Positions 54,001 to 63,317 of a DNA stretch of 64,000 nt are shown here, piece by piece (positions within the stretch are counted from its first letter, which is position 1; the number at the start of each line of letters is the position of its first letter). The notes beneath the pieces are model-generated. The model was not told the origin of the DNA. It saw only the letters and a list, made by a program, of their open reading frames with translations, and ran no database searches. Both the position numbers and the translations under genes were made by a program. Source of the DNA: Rosa chinensis (taxonomy: Eukaryota > Streptophyta > Magnoliopsida > Rosales > Rosaceae); contig NC_037094.1 in the NCBI RefSeq assembly GCF_002994745.2, forward strand, positions 28,122,956 through 28,186,955. Direction: 5' to 3'.

Positions 54001-57000
54001 GACCGGCCACACTGAATGCCTGTGTGAGGCGGTCAGCCCAGAACACCCGTTCTCCTTTTCTGAAGCCTATCGCTTCTTCATCCTGAATGAATCGTTGTTG
54101 GAGAATAAAATCATTGCCCAACAAGAAATCAGATCCTTGGCCTTCAGATTGCCAAACATTCTGGATGATAAATGTTCCTCCACCAATGGTGATATGAACA
54201 TTTTTTGCTACTTTCTTCATGGTGAGATGGCTTCCATCGAATGTAACACCAGTAGCTGACTTTTTCTTGTCTTCGTTCCAGAGTTCGTCTGGAATTGCAA
54301 ATCTCTTTGCAACAGTAAAACCTGATCTATTATCTACAAAAGCATGTAGATGATATTTCCTGTGATCAGGGAACTTGAGTCCGATCTCTATGTAGTTGCT
54401 GTATCTACTTGTAGAGACGGCTTTCGATTGGTGAAGCTCATTTTCTTGAGCTTGTTCCGTTGGAATGTATGGTTTACATTCTTTTGGAACATTTTCCTGA
54501 GTGGGAGATTTGTCATCATCATCCCAATCTGTAGGAGTTATCTTCTTGCTGTCTGGATTACTGAACCAGGGGGGAGGATCATATCTGACTTTGTAATCAA
54601 ACTTGCCGGAAGGTTGGCCAAGTAGATCCCATGTATCAGTATCCGCAGCTATCTCTTGTCTTTCTAAGAGATGGACATTTTCTGGTATTTCAACCAGTTC
54701 AATATCTTCATCGATTGTTTCTTCACCTATGATTTCTTCCTTTATGTCCGAGGAAGAAGGTTGTTCAATAGTCGTTTCTTGGACTACAGTTGCTGCAACA
54801 TTCTTTGTTTGTTCCATGGTTTCCTGGAACAGAGTTTCAACTTCTTTCGCTTTTTTCTCAGCGAAATACTCTTCATATTCTTGCTCAACCCATTGGCTGA
54901 CAAGACCATTCTTGGTTTTTCTTCTTGCTTCAGCTATGAAGCATTCTTTGTGATAAGTCTTCTTAGACTCTTCGCAGAACATAGGGAGACCATTCTTCTC
55001 GTGACATAAGCAGTAGTCACAGACGAATGAACCAGGGTTGACCTGATAAGAGGACATGAAGGATTCTGTCTTGCTTTCTTCCCAGTTTTTGACTTTCAAA
55101 ACGTTCATTTGTCTGGATTCGAAGTACTCTACTTCAGAATCTATCTCAGACTCTTCTGATGAACTTTCTTCTTCTTCGGACCAGGCAGAATAGACTGACC
55201 TGTCGTCATCTTCATCATCAGAATAGGCTATTTCGTAGCCTTTCATATTTGCTACCTCTACTATTTGCTCATATTCTTCAAAGAGAGCTTTAGTAGATCT
55301 GTTACCCTTTTCTGGGCATTCATTGGCATAGTGCCCTTCAGCTTTACACAACCAACATCTGCAAGCTTTCTTGCTAGGTTGTTTATGCTGCTGAGTATTC
55401 TTCTTTTTCTTGAAGAATTTCTTTTTTGGATCTTCATCCTGTTGCTTCTTGTAATTGGAGCTTTTCTTGAATCTCCAATTTTTTCTCTGATTACCCTTTC
55501 TGAATTTTTTCGAGTAATATTTTTCCTTTTTCTTCTTTCTGTGGAATTTGGATTCATGACATCCCCAGTTAGTGGGCATATCCAGTATTCCGTAACAGAA
55601 ATTTTCAACTCCTTTGAGTTGCTTCTTGGCCATCTTAGCTCTAAGATTGGCTTTGCATTGCTCCTTTAGTAGTTGCCGGATTCTGTCGGCAATTCCTCCA
55701 ACTGAAAATCTTTCAATTGGTTTTTCAGCTATGCTTTCTCTCACAGCTGTTCTCCATGGTTCAGGGAGCTTTCTGTGCAACAGATTAACTAGATCAGTAT
55801 TCTCTAGTTCACCAATTGTACAGTAATATTCCTGAAATTCATTCAGGTATTCTTCGAAATATCTCATGTCACAGATCTTGAGAGCATAGATATTCGACTT
55901 TGCCGTTTCTTTGGCTTTCTCACTCAGATTTGAGAGATCTCCACAGAATTGATCGTACAGGGGTACTGCAAAATCATACGGAGACTTTGAATTTTTTATC
56001 TCTTCAAGCCAGTCTCTTCCTCTGGTAGTTTCCTTGAAAGATAGGTAGTACTTTTTTGCTACTCCGGTGAGAGTAGTTTCATAGTACACCTGCAAATCTG
56101 GTGCTTCAAATTTTCCAAGGGTCAGTGCAGAAGCCATCATCAGGCTATCTACCCATTGGTCAATAGTTTTTCTTTTGTCTAGACTCTTGTCTAGATTCAA
56201 CCAGATACCATAGTTCGTGATTGGAACTCTTGGCAGATTGTCCTCGGGGACGAATCTTTGAGAATTTCTTTCTCCTTTTTTACCCGTGGGGGCTTTCTGG
56301 AATGGGAGTTTTGTTTCCCTTGTTTCTTTTTTGATGAAAGTTCTGGAGCTTTCTCCATCTTCCATTTCAATATCTTGATAAGGAAAGACTTTTCTTGTCT
56401 TTCTGAATTTGAATTCTTTCATTTCTTCGATTAGTTTTTCTAATCGTTCAGGATTTTCACAATTCTCAGCTTCTTCATAAAGATCATAGAGTCTTTTGGC
56501 TCTAAACATATGGACTGGTCTGTTTAGATCAGCTTCCAGATCTTCTTCTGATATCGGCTCTTCTATAGTGGGTTTTGTACCACTGATACTTGCTTCTCTG
56601 GTGCTGTAGCTTCTTCTCAGAAGATTGCTGTTTATCCTGAGGTTCTCAGGACAGACATCACTTTTTCTGTGATTGTCGAAGTTGAGGCTGATTTCTCCAG
56701 TTCTTCTACTCTCGTAGATTTTTGCTTTCGCTCTTTCCGGTTGCTTTTTTGGACCGGATAGTTTCCATTCAAGAGGAAATGTTACTTCATTCCAAGTAAC
56801 TTTGTGGATCTGCTGTGAATGGTTCTTCTGATTGGTGAGGAATCCAGTAGTAAGACCTGGGATATTTGTAATCCGTGTCTTAGGGGCTACTGTAGTACTC
56901 ATCAATTTATAGTATATCCTGTATACTATTGCTAGTTCTTGCATATCTTCTTTCATGGATATGCCATCCGTCTTGACTCTCAGTCTGAGACAATGAGCTG

Positions 57001-57889
57001 CATCTTTCAAGCTGGTGGTGAAGTTGGGGAAGCAGTTGAAATATGCCACTTGATCACATAAAGATGCTTCGAGTGTTCCCAACAGACTAGCTTGGAAGTC
57101 TGTTAACCTGTTGTCCTGTAGCACACAGAGGACTGAACAGTTTATACCTTCTCGAGCAAGTAGATTTATGCCTACTTGGACTGCTCCAATATGCATAAAT
57201 TGATATTTTTTCGCTTGTGCTCTGGCAACTTCTGCTAGAGTGATCAGTAGAAGATCAGTCTCTCCACCGGCGGTTGCTGGGGTTGTAATCTCCAGTAGTT
57301 TAAAATAATGGCTGTCCATTAGATCAAACTTTCCTCTTTTGTAGATTTGTTTGAAATCTAACTTTGGGATTGAGGAATTTTTTACTTCTTGTTCAATCTC
57401 ATTGAACTCAAATTCTTCGGCATTTAGGAGTTGAACTCCTTTCTTTTTTCCAAAGATGCTTAACATCTTCATTTCTCTTTTTTCCGTATTTTCCGGGTTT
57501 TCATACCGGATACTAGACTGACTAGTAGATGGTTCCAGAAAAATCATGTTAGGAACACGATTTGAGTCTGGTTTCTCTAATGGTTTGAACCCATTAGTCT
57601 TCTTTTTTACTGTAGGCAATTTCTTGTCCTTCAGTATAGTTTCCAGCGTTTTTTGCTGTTCTTTGATTTTTCTACTGACACTTGTCAGTCTTTCTTCTTC
57701 CGTTTTTGGAAGATCTTTGATATAATCCAGTTTGTTTTCCAATCTTTCTAATTGGTGGATTATAGCAGGTATTGTTTCTAGTGTCGACTGACATCTAGAT
57801 ATTTCTAGTAACATCTTCTGATATTTCTCATCAGAAGCTTTTAGTAGAGAATTTATTTTCTCTAGTAACAATTCGGACATTGTCCCCAT
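51077..57889 (-). pseudogene. Petuvirus-like polyprotein, one in-frame stop and altered protease site
   Basis: A 2,271-codon frame starting at 57889. Order by residue: coiled coil (about 1-110); 30K-type movement protein (about 175-370); coat protein core (about 555-790) with a basic tail; CCHC knuckle (845-858, CX2CX4HX4C); acidic stretch; a second Cys/His cluster (about 955-981); pepsin-like protease (about 1165-1280); reverse transcriptase; RNase H; and a roughly 420-residue C-terminal region of unknown family, placed where other caulimovirids have the transactivator. Break 1: TGA at 53402-53404 inside the reverse transcriptase, same frame on both sides. Break 2: the protease Asp at 54332-54334 is followed by Asn-Arg, not the Thr/Ser-Gly that retropepsins need. 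The YIDD box and RNase H acidic residues remain. Confidence 0.88.
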
Positions 57890-57921
57890 TAAGGAGGGGT
57901 TCTCCTTTGAGCCTTTTACAA

Positions 57922-57933
57922 GCTCTGATACCA
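57922..57933 (-). other. Pararetrovirus primer binding site (initiator tRNA-Met)
   Basis: TGGTATCAGAGC on the minus strand is the exact complement of the 3' end of plant initiator tRNA-Met, the primer of all Caulimoviridae. It lies 32 bases upstream of the polyprotein ATG. Confidence 0.92.
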
Positions 57934-57946
57934 GTGATGTGCGGAT

Positions 57947-58240
57947 CTAACCAATGCTCAAATAATTCAGAGGTTTTTGTTCCTCTTCCAGAACATATAG
58001 GAGATTTTCTATCTCTTCTTCTATCTTATAGATTCTAGTCTGAAGTCTATAAATAATATCCCAGTAATTGGGAGACTCTCTATCAAGGCTGTCCCGATAG
58101 GTTTTTAATTTTCTCAGTTTTTCTCTCTCTTTCTGCAGTTCTTTAGTAGTATGTTTGCATATAGCAACAAGCTCAAGTCTGTCTACTATTGAAATTATGA
58201 ATAGTAATTTGTACTGTTTACCTTTCGAATTAGAGGATGA
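57947..58240 (-). other. ATG-less open frame upstream of the primer site
   Basis: About 97 codons open on the minus strand end in TAG at 57947-57949, 13 bases before the primer site. The C-terminal 75 residues are highly charged and heptad-like (for example TTKELQKEREKLRKLK and YKIEEEIENLLYVLEEEQK). No in-frame ATG is seen before the preceding stop near 58241. It could be the tail of an upstream viral reading frame cut by integration, or a non-AUG frame. Viral origin is inferred from position. Confidence 0.4.
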
Positions 58241-58245
58241 ATGTC

Positions 58246-58747
58246 AGTTTCATACATATATTCAAATGAAACAAACTCTGATGGGCCCACCACGTTTCTA
58301 AAACAACATATATATAAATGAAAGAGACATATGCAGATGCAGACTCTAACAAACCAGAACAACAAAGGGGTACTAATGGTAGAGATTTTGAAAAGACGGG
58401 TAGGTAGGAAAGAAAGTGAGAAAAAGTTGTGTAAAAGGGAACAAAAATAATACACTGGGGTGTATGAGAAGTATTTTCCCAAATTTGGGGTGTATGAGCA
58501 TTAACCCTTCCTTTTTTTCCTCGTCTCAAATGTCGTATGCTTCATAAAATGAAACACCATATTGAGTAATTTCACAATATTCGATATATGGATTGCATAT
58601 GGAAAGAGATCAACACACATACAATACCCATGTGATGAAGTACCAAAATAATTTTCAAAATTCATGTATTAATTGGGAGCAGTATTGTATGATACTAAAT
58701 GAAAGCAATTCAACCAGCTAGATCGAACCACATTGTAGTAGCTTTTA
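58246..58747. other. Non-coding right flank of the pararetrovirus
   Basis: AT-rich; 58678-58756 begins a duplicated host segment repeated at 61423-61545. No gene is seen. Confidence 0.5.
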
Positions 58748-60300
58748 TATTCTTTTGGGAAAATGGTCCGTACAGTACCTAAACTTTACTTCCTTATAAC
58801 TTTTGGTACTTGAACTTAAAAAAATATCACTTCGGTACCTAAGGTTGTTTGCCCGACCGAAGATTGGTACATATGGACGTTAGCTCCGTTACGAAGTTTG
58901 CCAGCTAGCAAATTTACAGGGTACTTTCATCCATTCATATATGAATTATTTTTTTTTTTCTCTAATCATTTTTCTCAGCTTGGTTTTCGTTAGCAGCTCA
59001 AATTCTGGAATGGTGAGTCTGCCGTCTCCGTCATCTCCACCGTCCTTTGCTTCCAACTCTGACCACTCCCCTACTCAACCCACCTTGACCCGACCCACCA
59101 AAAATGCAGGGCTCTCTTGCCCAGATCTTGGCCCTCCTCGCCCTCCTAATTTGCCCCTCTCCTCCACTAGGCTCACCTCCTCGCCGCCTCCACCACTTTT
59201 CTCTCTCTCCATAGAGCCTTCCTGCCGATCCACCACCAAGTCCAACTCGACCGCCACAGCCGCCGCCCATGTCCTCCACTGGCCTTTAAGAAGACATGGG
59301 ACGCAGTTCCATATTTTTGCAATGAATGTTTCTGTCCCAATTTTAATTCAATGCAAGCAATTCAACTATTTTTTCGAGCCGGGTTTACTGAAGGTTTGGG
59401 TGCACAAGAAGAATGGAAGAGTGGGTTTGTGGGTTGAAGATTTAAGGAGGTTGTTTGTGGGGTTTGCGGTTTTAGCAAAGCAAAATGAGTTTGATGGGAC
59501 ATGCTGGGAAGCGTAGAGCCTTTGGCAGAGTCAGAGTCAGAGTCGCAACTAAGGGCTCAACTTCAGTTGACGCTTTGACTGATGACTATTACTTTGTCTT
59601 GGGTTTGGTAAATGCTTCAAAACTCATCTGGGTTTTGTTTGTTTAGTTCTGAAGACGTGTTGTTTGTTTGGTTTGATGGGGTTTTGTTTGAATATGCAAA
59701 ATTGAGATGCATGTGTGTGTGTGAATTTAGAGACTTCACATCTGGTTGGCAAATTGAATATCTTATAATGGTTTTCTTGATTTGTTTCTTTTTTATATAT
59801 GATGTGGAATGCATGGATTTGTATATATGATGCCTGATTATATATTGGTTGGGTTTGTATATGTTACTATAGCTTCCAGATGCAACACCAGCACAGATCA
59901 AGAAAGCCTATTACAATTGTATGAAGGCTTGTCATCCTGACTTAAGTGGTGATAATCCGGAGACAACAAATTTTTGTATGTTCATCAATGAGGTCTATGA
60001 GGTGGGTTTCCGTACGGAGCTTAATGTTTTGAGCTCGAAGCAGGAGAGATGGGTGCCCAGATCAGATTTGGATCCCATAAAAATGATTAGAGAAAAAAAA
60101 ATTCATATATGAATGGACGAAAGTATCCCTGTAAATTTGCCAGCTGGCAAGCTCCGTAACGGAGCTAACGTCCACATGTACCAATCTTCGGTCGGGCAAA
60201 CAACCTCAGGTACCGAAGTGATAATTTTTTAAGTTCAGGTACCAAAAGTTAGAAGGAGGCAAAGTTCGGGTACCGTACGGACCATTTTCCCTATTCTTTT
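58748..60300. mobile_element. Pack-MULE carrying a DnaJ gene fragment, 9-bp TSD
   Basis: The element is 58757-60291 (1535 bp). Ends are GGGAAAATGGTCCGTAC and its inverse, with TIRs of about 210-220 bp. The 9-bp direct repeat TATTCTTTT lies at 58748-58756 and 60292-60300. A duplicate of the host flanks at 61423-61545 shows the site without the element and with one TATTCTTTT. The interior contains no transposase but a host gene fragment (59490-60025) and proline/serine-rich coding-like sequence (58990-59290). Confidence 0.9.
59490..60112 (+). pseudogene. Captured DnaJ (J-domain) gene fragment with intron
   Basis: Exon 1 (to 59607) reads RRAFGRVRVRVATKGSTSVD, then ALTDDYYFVLGL. After a GT..AG intron (59608-59872, 265 bases) exon 2 reads LPDATPAQIKKAYYNCMKAC, HPDLSGDNPETTNFCMFINE and VYEV. 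The HPD tripeptide that stimulates Hsp70 ATPase is kept. The sequence strongly resembles plastid-targeted J proteins with a ferredoxin-like partner domain (DJC76/77-like); the preceding basic Ser/Thr-rich part fits a transit peptide. After VYEV the similarity gives way to other sequence and ends in the TIR, so the ferredoxin part and the end of the J domain are missing. Confidence 0.8.
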
Positions 60301-60832
60301 TGTTGTACTTGTTCATTTTCATTTACTGGGTTTTGGTACTACGTCATACTCCTGTTTAATGTAGACATAACAACAACCAACCAACGCTTATCTATATCAT
60401 TTATCTCCAACCAAATTTGGAGAAAATTGGAGTGCTCACCTTTCAGCACGGTTGAGAATAATGAAAGAACTTGAAATGCTTGTGAAGACTATAAAGCCTC
60501 TCGGCTGTATTTATAAAAGCCAAAACGGTCCCCCACTTGCTGAGGAAGGTATACGGAAAAAATGGTGGAACGAGACTGTGTTAAGAAGCTTAATTGTAAA
60601 AATAAAAATTGTATTATTGCCAAGTGTCTCGGTCAGTATTTTCTGACCAAGAATTAATCAATATCTTGTGGAGGATTTGTTCTACAATTGCCCAGTTGTT
60701 TACGTCCAAATTAAGATGGTGGACTATTGTGTGCGAACTTTCTTTCGATGGACTTCCTTAAAAATAATAGGCTACACTCACTTTCTTTGAATAGTATACA
60801 GATTAAGATATTTGAATACATTACTGATATGA

Positions 60833-60884
60833 TTTTTTCGATTAGATACATGATATAGTTTTTTCGATTAGATACATGATATAG
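60833..60884. repeat. 26-bp perfect tandem pair
   Basis: Two identical units, each ending CGATTAGATACATGATATAG. Confidence 0.95.
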
Positions 60885-61422
60885 TTGATTAAAACCATAG
60901 TTAGTAATAAACAGGACGTTTATAGTATGCGAAAAATACGTACTTGTATTATTCTGACATTTTATCAAATAGTTCGTTGAATTACTCCATTTTATAAAAA
61001 AAAAAACGTAAAAACATGTTTTATTCGCATATAATATGAAAAATTACTAACTATGATTAAAACATCATACTCCGTTTTAATGTAGACGTAACTGCAACAA
61101 ACCAACACTCATCTATATTATATTTAAGAGAACCCATTTTGACTAGTTAATTAAAACGTCATACTCCTTTTTAATGTAGACGTAACATCAACCAACCAAG
61201 TGAACTAACCAATACTTATCTATATCTATAATCTATAATTATATTTAAGAGAACCCAATTTGAATGTTAAAAGACAGTAAAAGTCTTAGATCTTATGTTA
61301 ATTTTTAATAATTGAGTGGCAGTATGGTAAATAGTAAAATAAAATATTAAATAAAAAAATAAATAATTTTTTGAACAATTAAGTTAGATTCTAAGACTTA
61401 AAGAAAAATCAAGTCGAAAGTT

Positions 61423-61545
61423 TAGAGCAGTATTGTATGATACTAAATGGAAGCAGTTCAATCAGCTAGATCGAATCACATTGTAGTAGCTTTTATATTC
61501 TTTTTGTTATACTTGTTCATTTTCATTTACGGGGTTTTGGTATCC
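61423..61545. repeat. Host-flank duplicate (empty site of the Pack-MULE)
   Basis: Matches 58678-58756 joined to 60301-60345, i.e. the pre-insertion form of the 58757-60291 element's target. Confidence 0.85.
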
Positions 61546-61672
61546 CCCCCCTTTCGCAGGGGCCCCGTCCCGTTTTCTAATTGTTAGAGAAAAAGGGGTG
61601 ATGACCAAGCCTCCCACTGGGTTCCAACCATAAAAAAAAAAAAAAAAGTAAATCACATTCACATTATCAATA

Positions 61673-61806
61673 TACAGTACATTTATAATTACACATAAAT
61701 AAAAACACTAGTTTAGCAACATACTACAATACTAGTTAATTACAGTACATTTATAATTACACATAGATAAAAACACTAGTTTAGCAACATACTACAATAC
61801 TAGTTA
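61673..61806. repeat. 68-bp tandem duplication
   Basis: Two copies starting TACAGTACATTTATAATTAC. The second is cut near its end by the element at 61807; after the element AGTTAATTAC continues. Confidence 0.9.
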
Positions 61807-61966
61807 GGGGCCGTGACCACTTACCCAATTTCAGCATGAACATTGTCCACTTACTCCACTAAGAGTTTTTTAACCCCCTTTACCCAATTCAATATTAAAT
61901 GACAATTTAATCCTTCAATTTATTAAAAAATTACAGCTTCACTCTCTCTCCTCTATCTCTCTGCAG

Positions 61967-62015
61967 ACCGATCTCTCTCTCTCTCCCTCCCCCTCCACGT
62001 CTCTGTCTCTCTCTG

Positions 62016-62090
<75 letters not shown>
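61967..62090. repeat. (CT)n microsatellite
   Basis: About 120 bases, mainly CT units with interruptions; transposon-internal, beside the captured gene's 3' side. Confidence 0.95.
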
Positions 62091-62092
<2 letters not shown>

Positions 62093-62147
62093 TCTTTCCG
62101 GCGATCGAGGAACATCCCCATCGAGCAACTCACACTCACCATTCCGG

Positions 62148-62462
62148 TCACCGACGATGCTGAGGCTGAGTGACTATGCGAGAGTGAAATCGAAGACGAA
62201 GAGGAGCTTTTCCCTTGGGGCTTTCCTTTCCCGGGCTTCCTTCGACGGAGGGCAATGTCAGAACTGGAGAATCCGGTAGCGAATATGACTCGCCGACGCC
62301 GCCGATGACTAGGTCCTCGTCAACGAACTTGCAAAGCGCGTCGCCGATTTGCTTGAGCGACTGGAAATAAGTTAGATGGGCTGCGTCCAAGGCGTAGCGG
62401 GTATCCGACGCCGTTTTGATGTCGTCTACTTTGGAGCCACCACAGTCCATATCATCAAACAC
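62148..62462 (-). pseudogene. Captured 5' coding fragment of a DUF630/DUF632 gene
   Basis: From the second Met the minus strand reads MDCGGSKVDDIKTASDTRYA, then LDAAHLTYFQSLKQIGDALC, KFVDEDLV and SPVLTLP. Plant DUF630/DUF632 proteins (membrane-associated, related to nitrate regulatory NRG2) start MGCxxSKxDD and continue with a cysteine/arginine-rich segment, then this A-H-Y-SL-G-AL pattern. Here Gly2, the myristoylation residue, is Asp, and about a dozen residues after VDD are missing. The rest of the gene is absent. It is almost certainly a transposon-captured piece, not a working gene. Confidence 0.7.
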
Positions 62463-62739
62463 GATTTTCTCGTTGATGTGGCTTTTTTTTTCATTCTGGT
62501 TTTTTTTTTTTTTTTTTGGTATCCTGAGATTGCAATGTAACTGTGGGGTTTGTTTGATGGTCTACTAGGGGGCAGTAGACACATTATTGGCCCCCAGTAG
62601 ACTATGATACGAGGGACAGGGATCACTATAGTGTGGTGTTTTGATAAGTTACCTGTTGTTTTCTGTGTATTAAAGTCAAATTATCTGTGAATCCTACAAA
62701 ATAGTGCATTTTTGGTGGTCTATTGGGAGGCAGTAGAGA

Positions 62740-62990
62740 CATTGGACTTTGTATTGAGGGGCAATAATATGATTATTGGGAGGCACTAATATGATTATTG
62801 GGAGCCAATAATATGATTATAAATTGATCAATTGTGCCTGTAGTGTATTCATTTTGGTTTTGGGAGTTCATACAATTCACTGGACGACAATAACACGATT
62901 ATTGGAGGCAATAATATGATATTTGGGAGGCAATAATATGTTTTTTGGGGGGCAATAATATGATTACTGGGGGGCAATAATATGGTTACT
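62740..62990. repeat. Degenerate tandem repeat (ATTGGGAGGCAATAATATGA type)
   Basis: At least eight loosely spaced copies of a roughly 18-23-base unit centred on GGCAATAATATGATTA, inside the TIR element. Confidence 0.85.
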
Positions 62991-63317
62991 GGGTATTCTC
63001 CGGTAGCCGGATTCCTGTCTCCGGTCACCGGATTCCGGTCACCGGAGTCCGAGGCCGACCACTAGTCACCGGAGTCGGCGGTCAGCCGTTGGTTACCGAA
63101 GTCCGGCAAGGTGGAGGATGATTTCTCCCTCTAAGTGAGAAAGAAGGAGAGGGCAAAAAAGTCCCAAAAATAAATAAAAAGAAATAAAAAAGAATTAATT
63201 GGGTAAAGGGGAAATAATCCCTTAGAGTGTTTTGGGTAAATGAGGTTTTTAAACTCTTGGTGGAGCAAGTGGGCAATTTTTAAGCTGAAATTGGGTAAAT
63301 GATCATTTCCCCAGTTA

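Larger units (their letters stand above)
50590..58245 (-). mobile_element. Endogenous pararetrovirus, petuvirus-like, nearly full length
   Basis: On the minus strand the order is primer binding site (57922-57933), short leader, one giant polyprotein frame (57889-51077), TATA box (50838-50845), R-like region with a hairpin (50648-50697) and AATAAA signals (50604-50613). This is a Caulimoviridae genome in linear form. The single polyprotein with movement protein first and reverse transcriptase late resembles genus Petuvirus. There are no LTRs or integrase, as expected for passive integration. About 7.6 kb would be roughly one genome length. It is inactive as written: a stop interrupts the polymerase and the protease site is changed. 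Left and right borders are approximate. Confidence 0.85.
60301..61672. other. Non-coding with local duplications
   Basis: Includes three copies of an aatgtagacgtaac...accaacca phrase (about 60358, 61080, 61178), a 26-bp tandem pair (60833-60884), and the host-flank duplicate at 61423-61545. A C8-rich stretch and an A15 run lie at 61544-61648. No gene is seen. Confidence 0.6.
61802..63317. mobile_element. TIR element carrying a DUF630-type gene fragment
   Basis: Body 61807-63312 (1506 bp). The left end GGGGCCGTGACCACTTACCC and the inverted right end GGGGAAATGATCATTTACCC continue as inverted repeats of about 90-120 bp (CCCAATTTCAGC, CCACTTRCTCCAC, AAGAGTTT). AGTTA flanks both sides (61802-61806, 63313-63317). 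TIR length and gene capture suggest a Mutator-like element, but only 5 bases of duplication can be read. The interior holds a long CT run, a gene fragment, and a GGCAATAATATGATTA-type tandem repeat. Confidence 0.65.

Noticed and set aside
53903..55826. Many open frames on the plus strand opposite the pararetrovirus
   Set aside because: They are shadows of the long minus-strand polyprotein; hydrophobic runs reflect the charged codons on the other strand.
61931..62151. Two minus-strand open frames rich in Arg-Glu repeats
   Set aside because: They are simple translations of the CT microsatellite.
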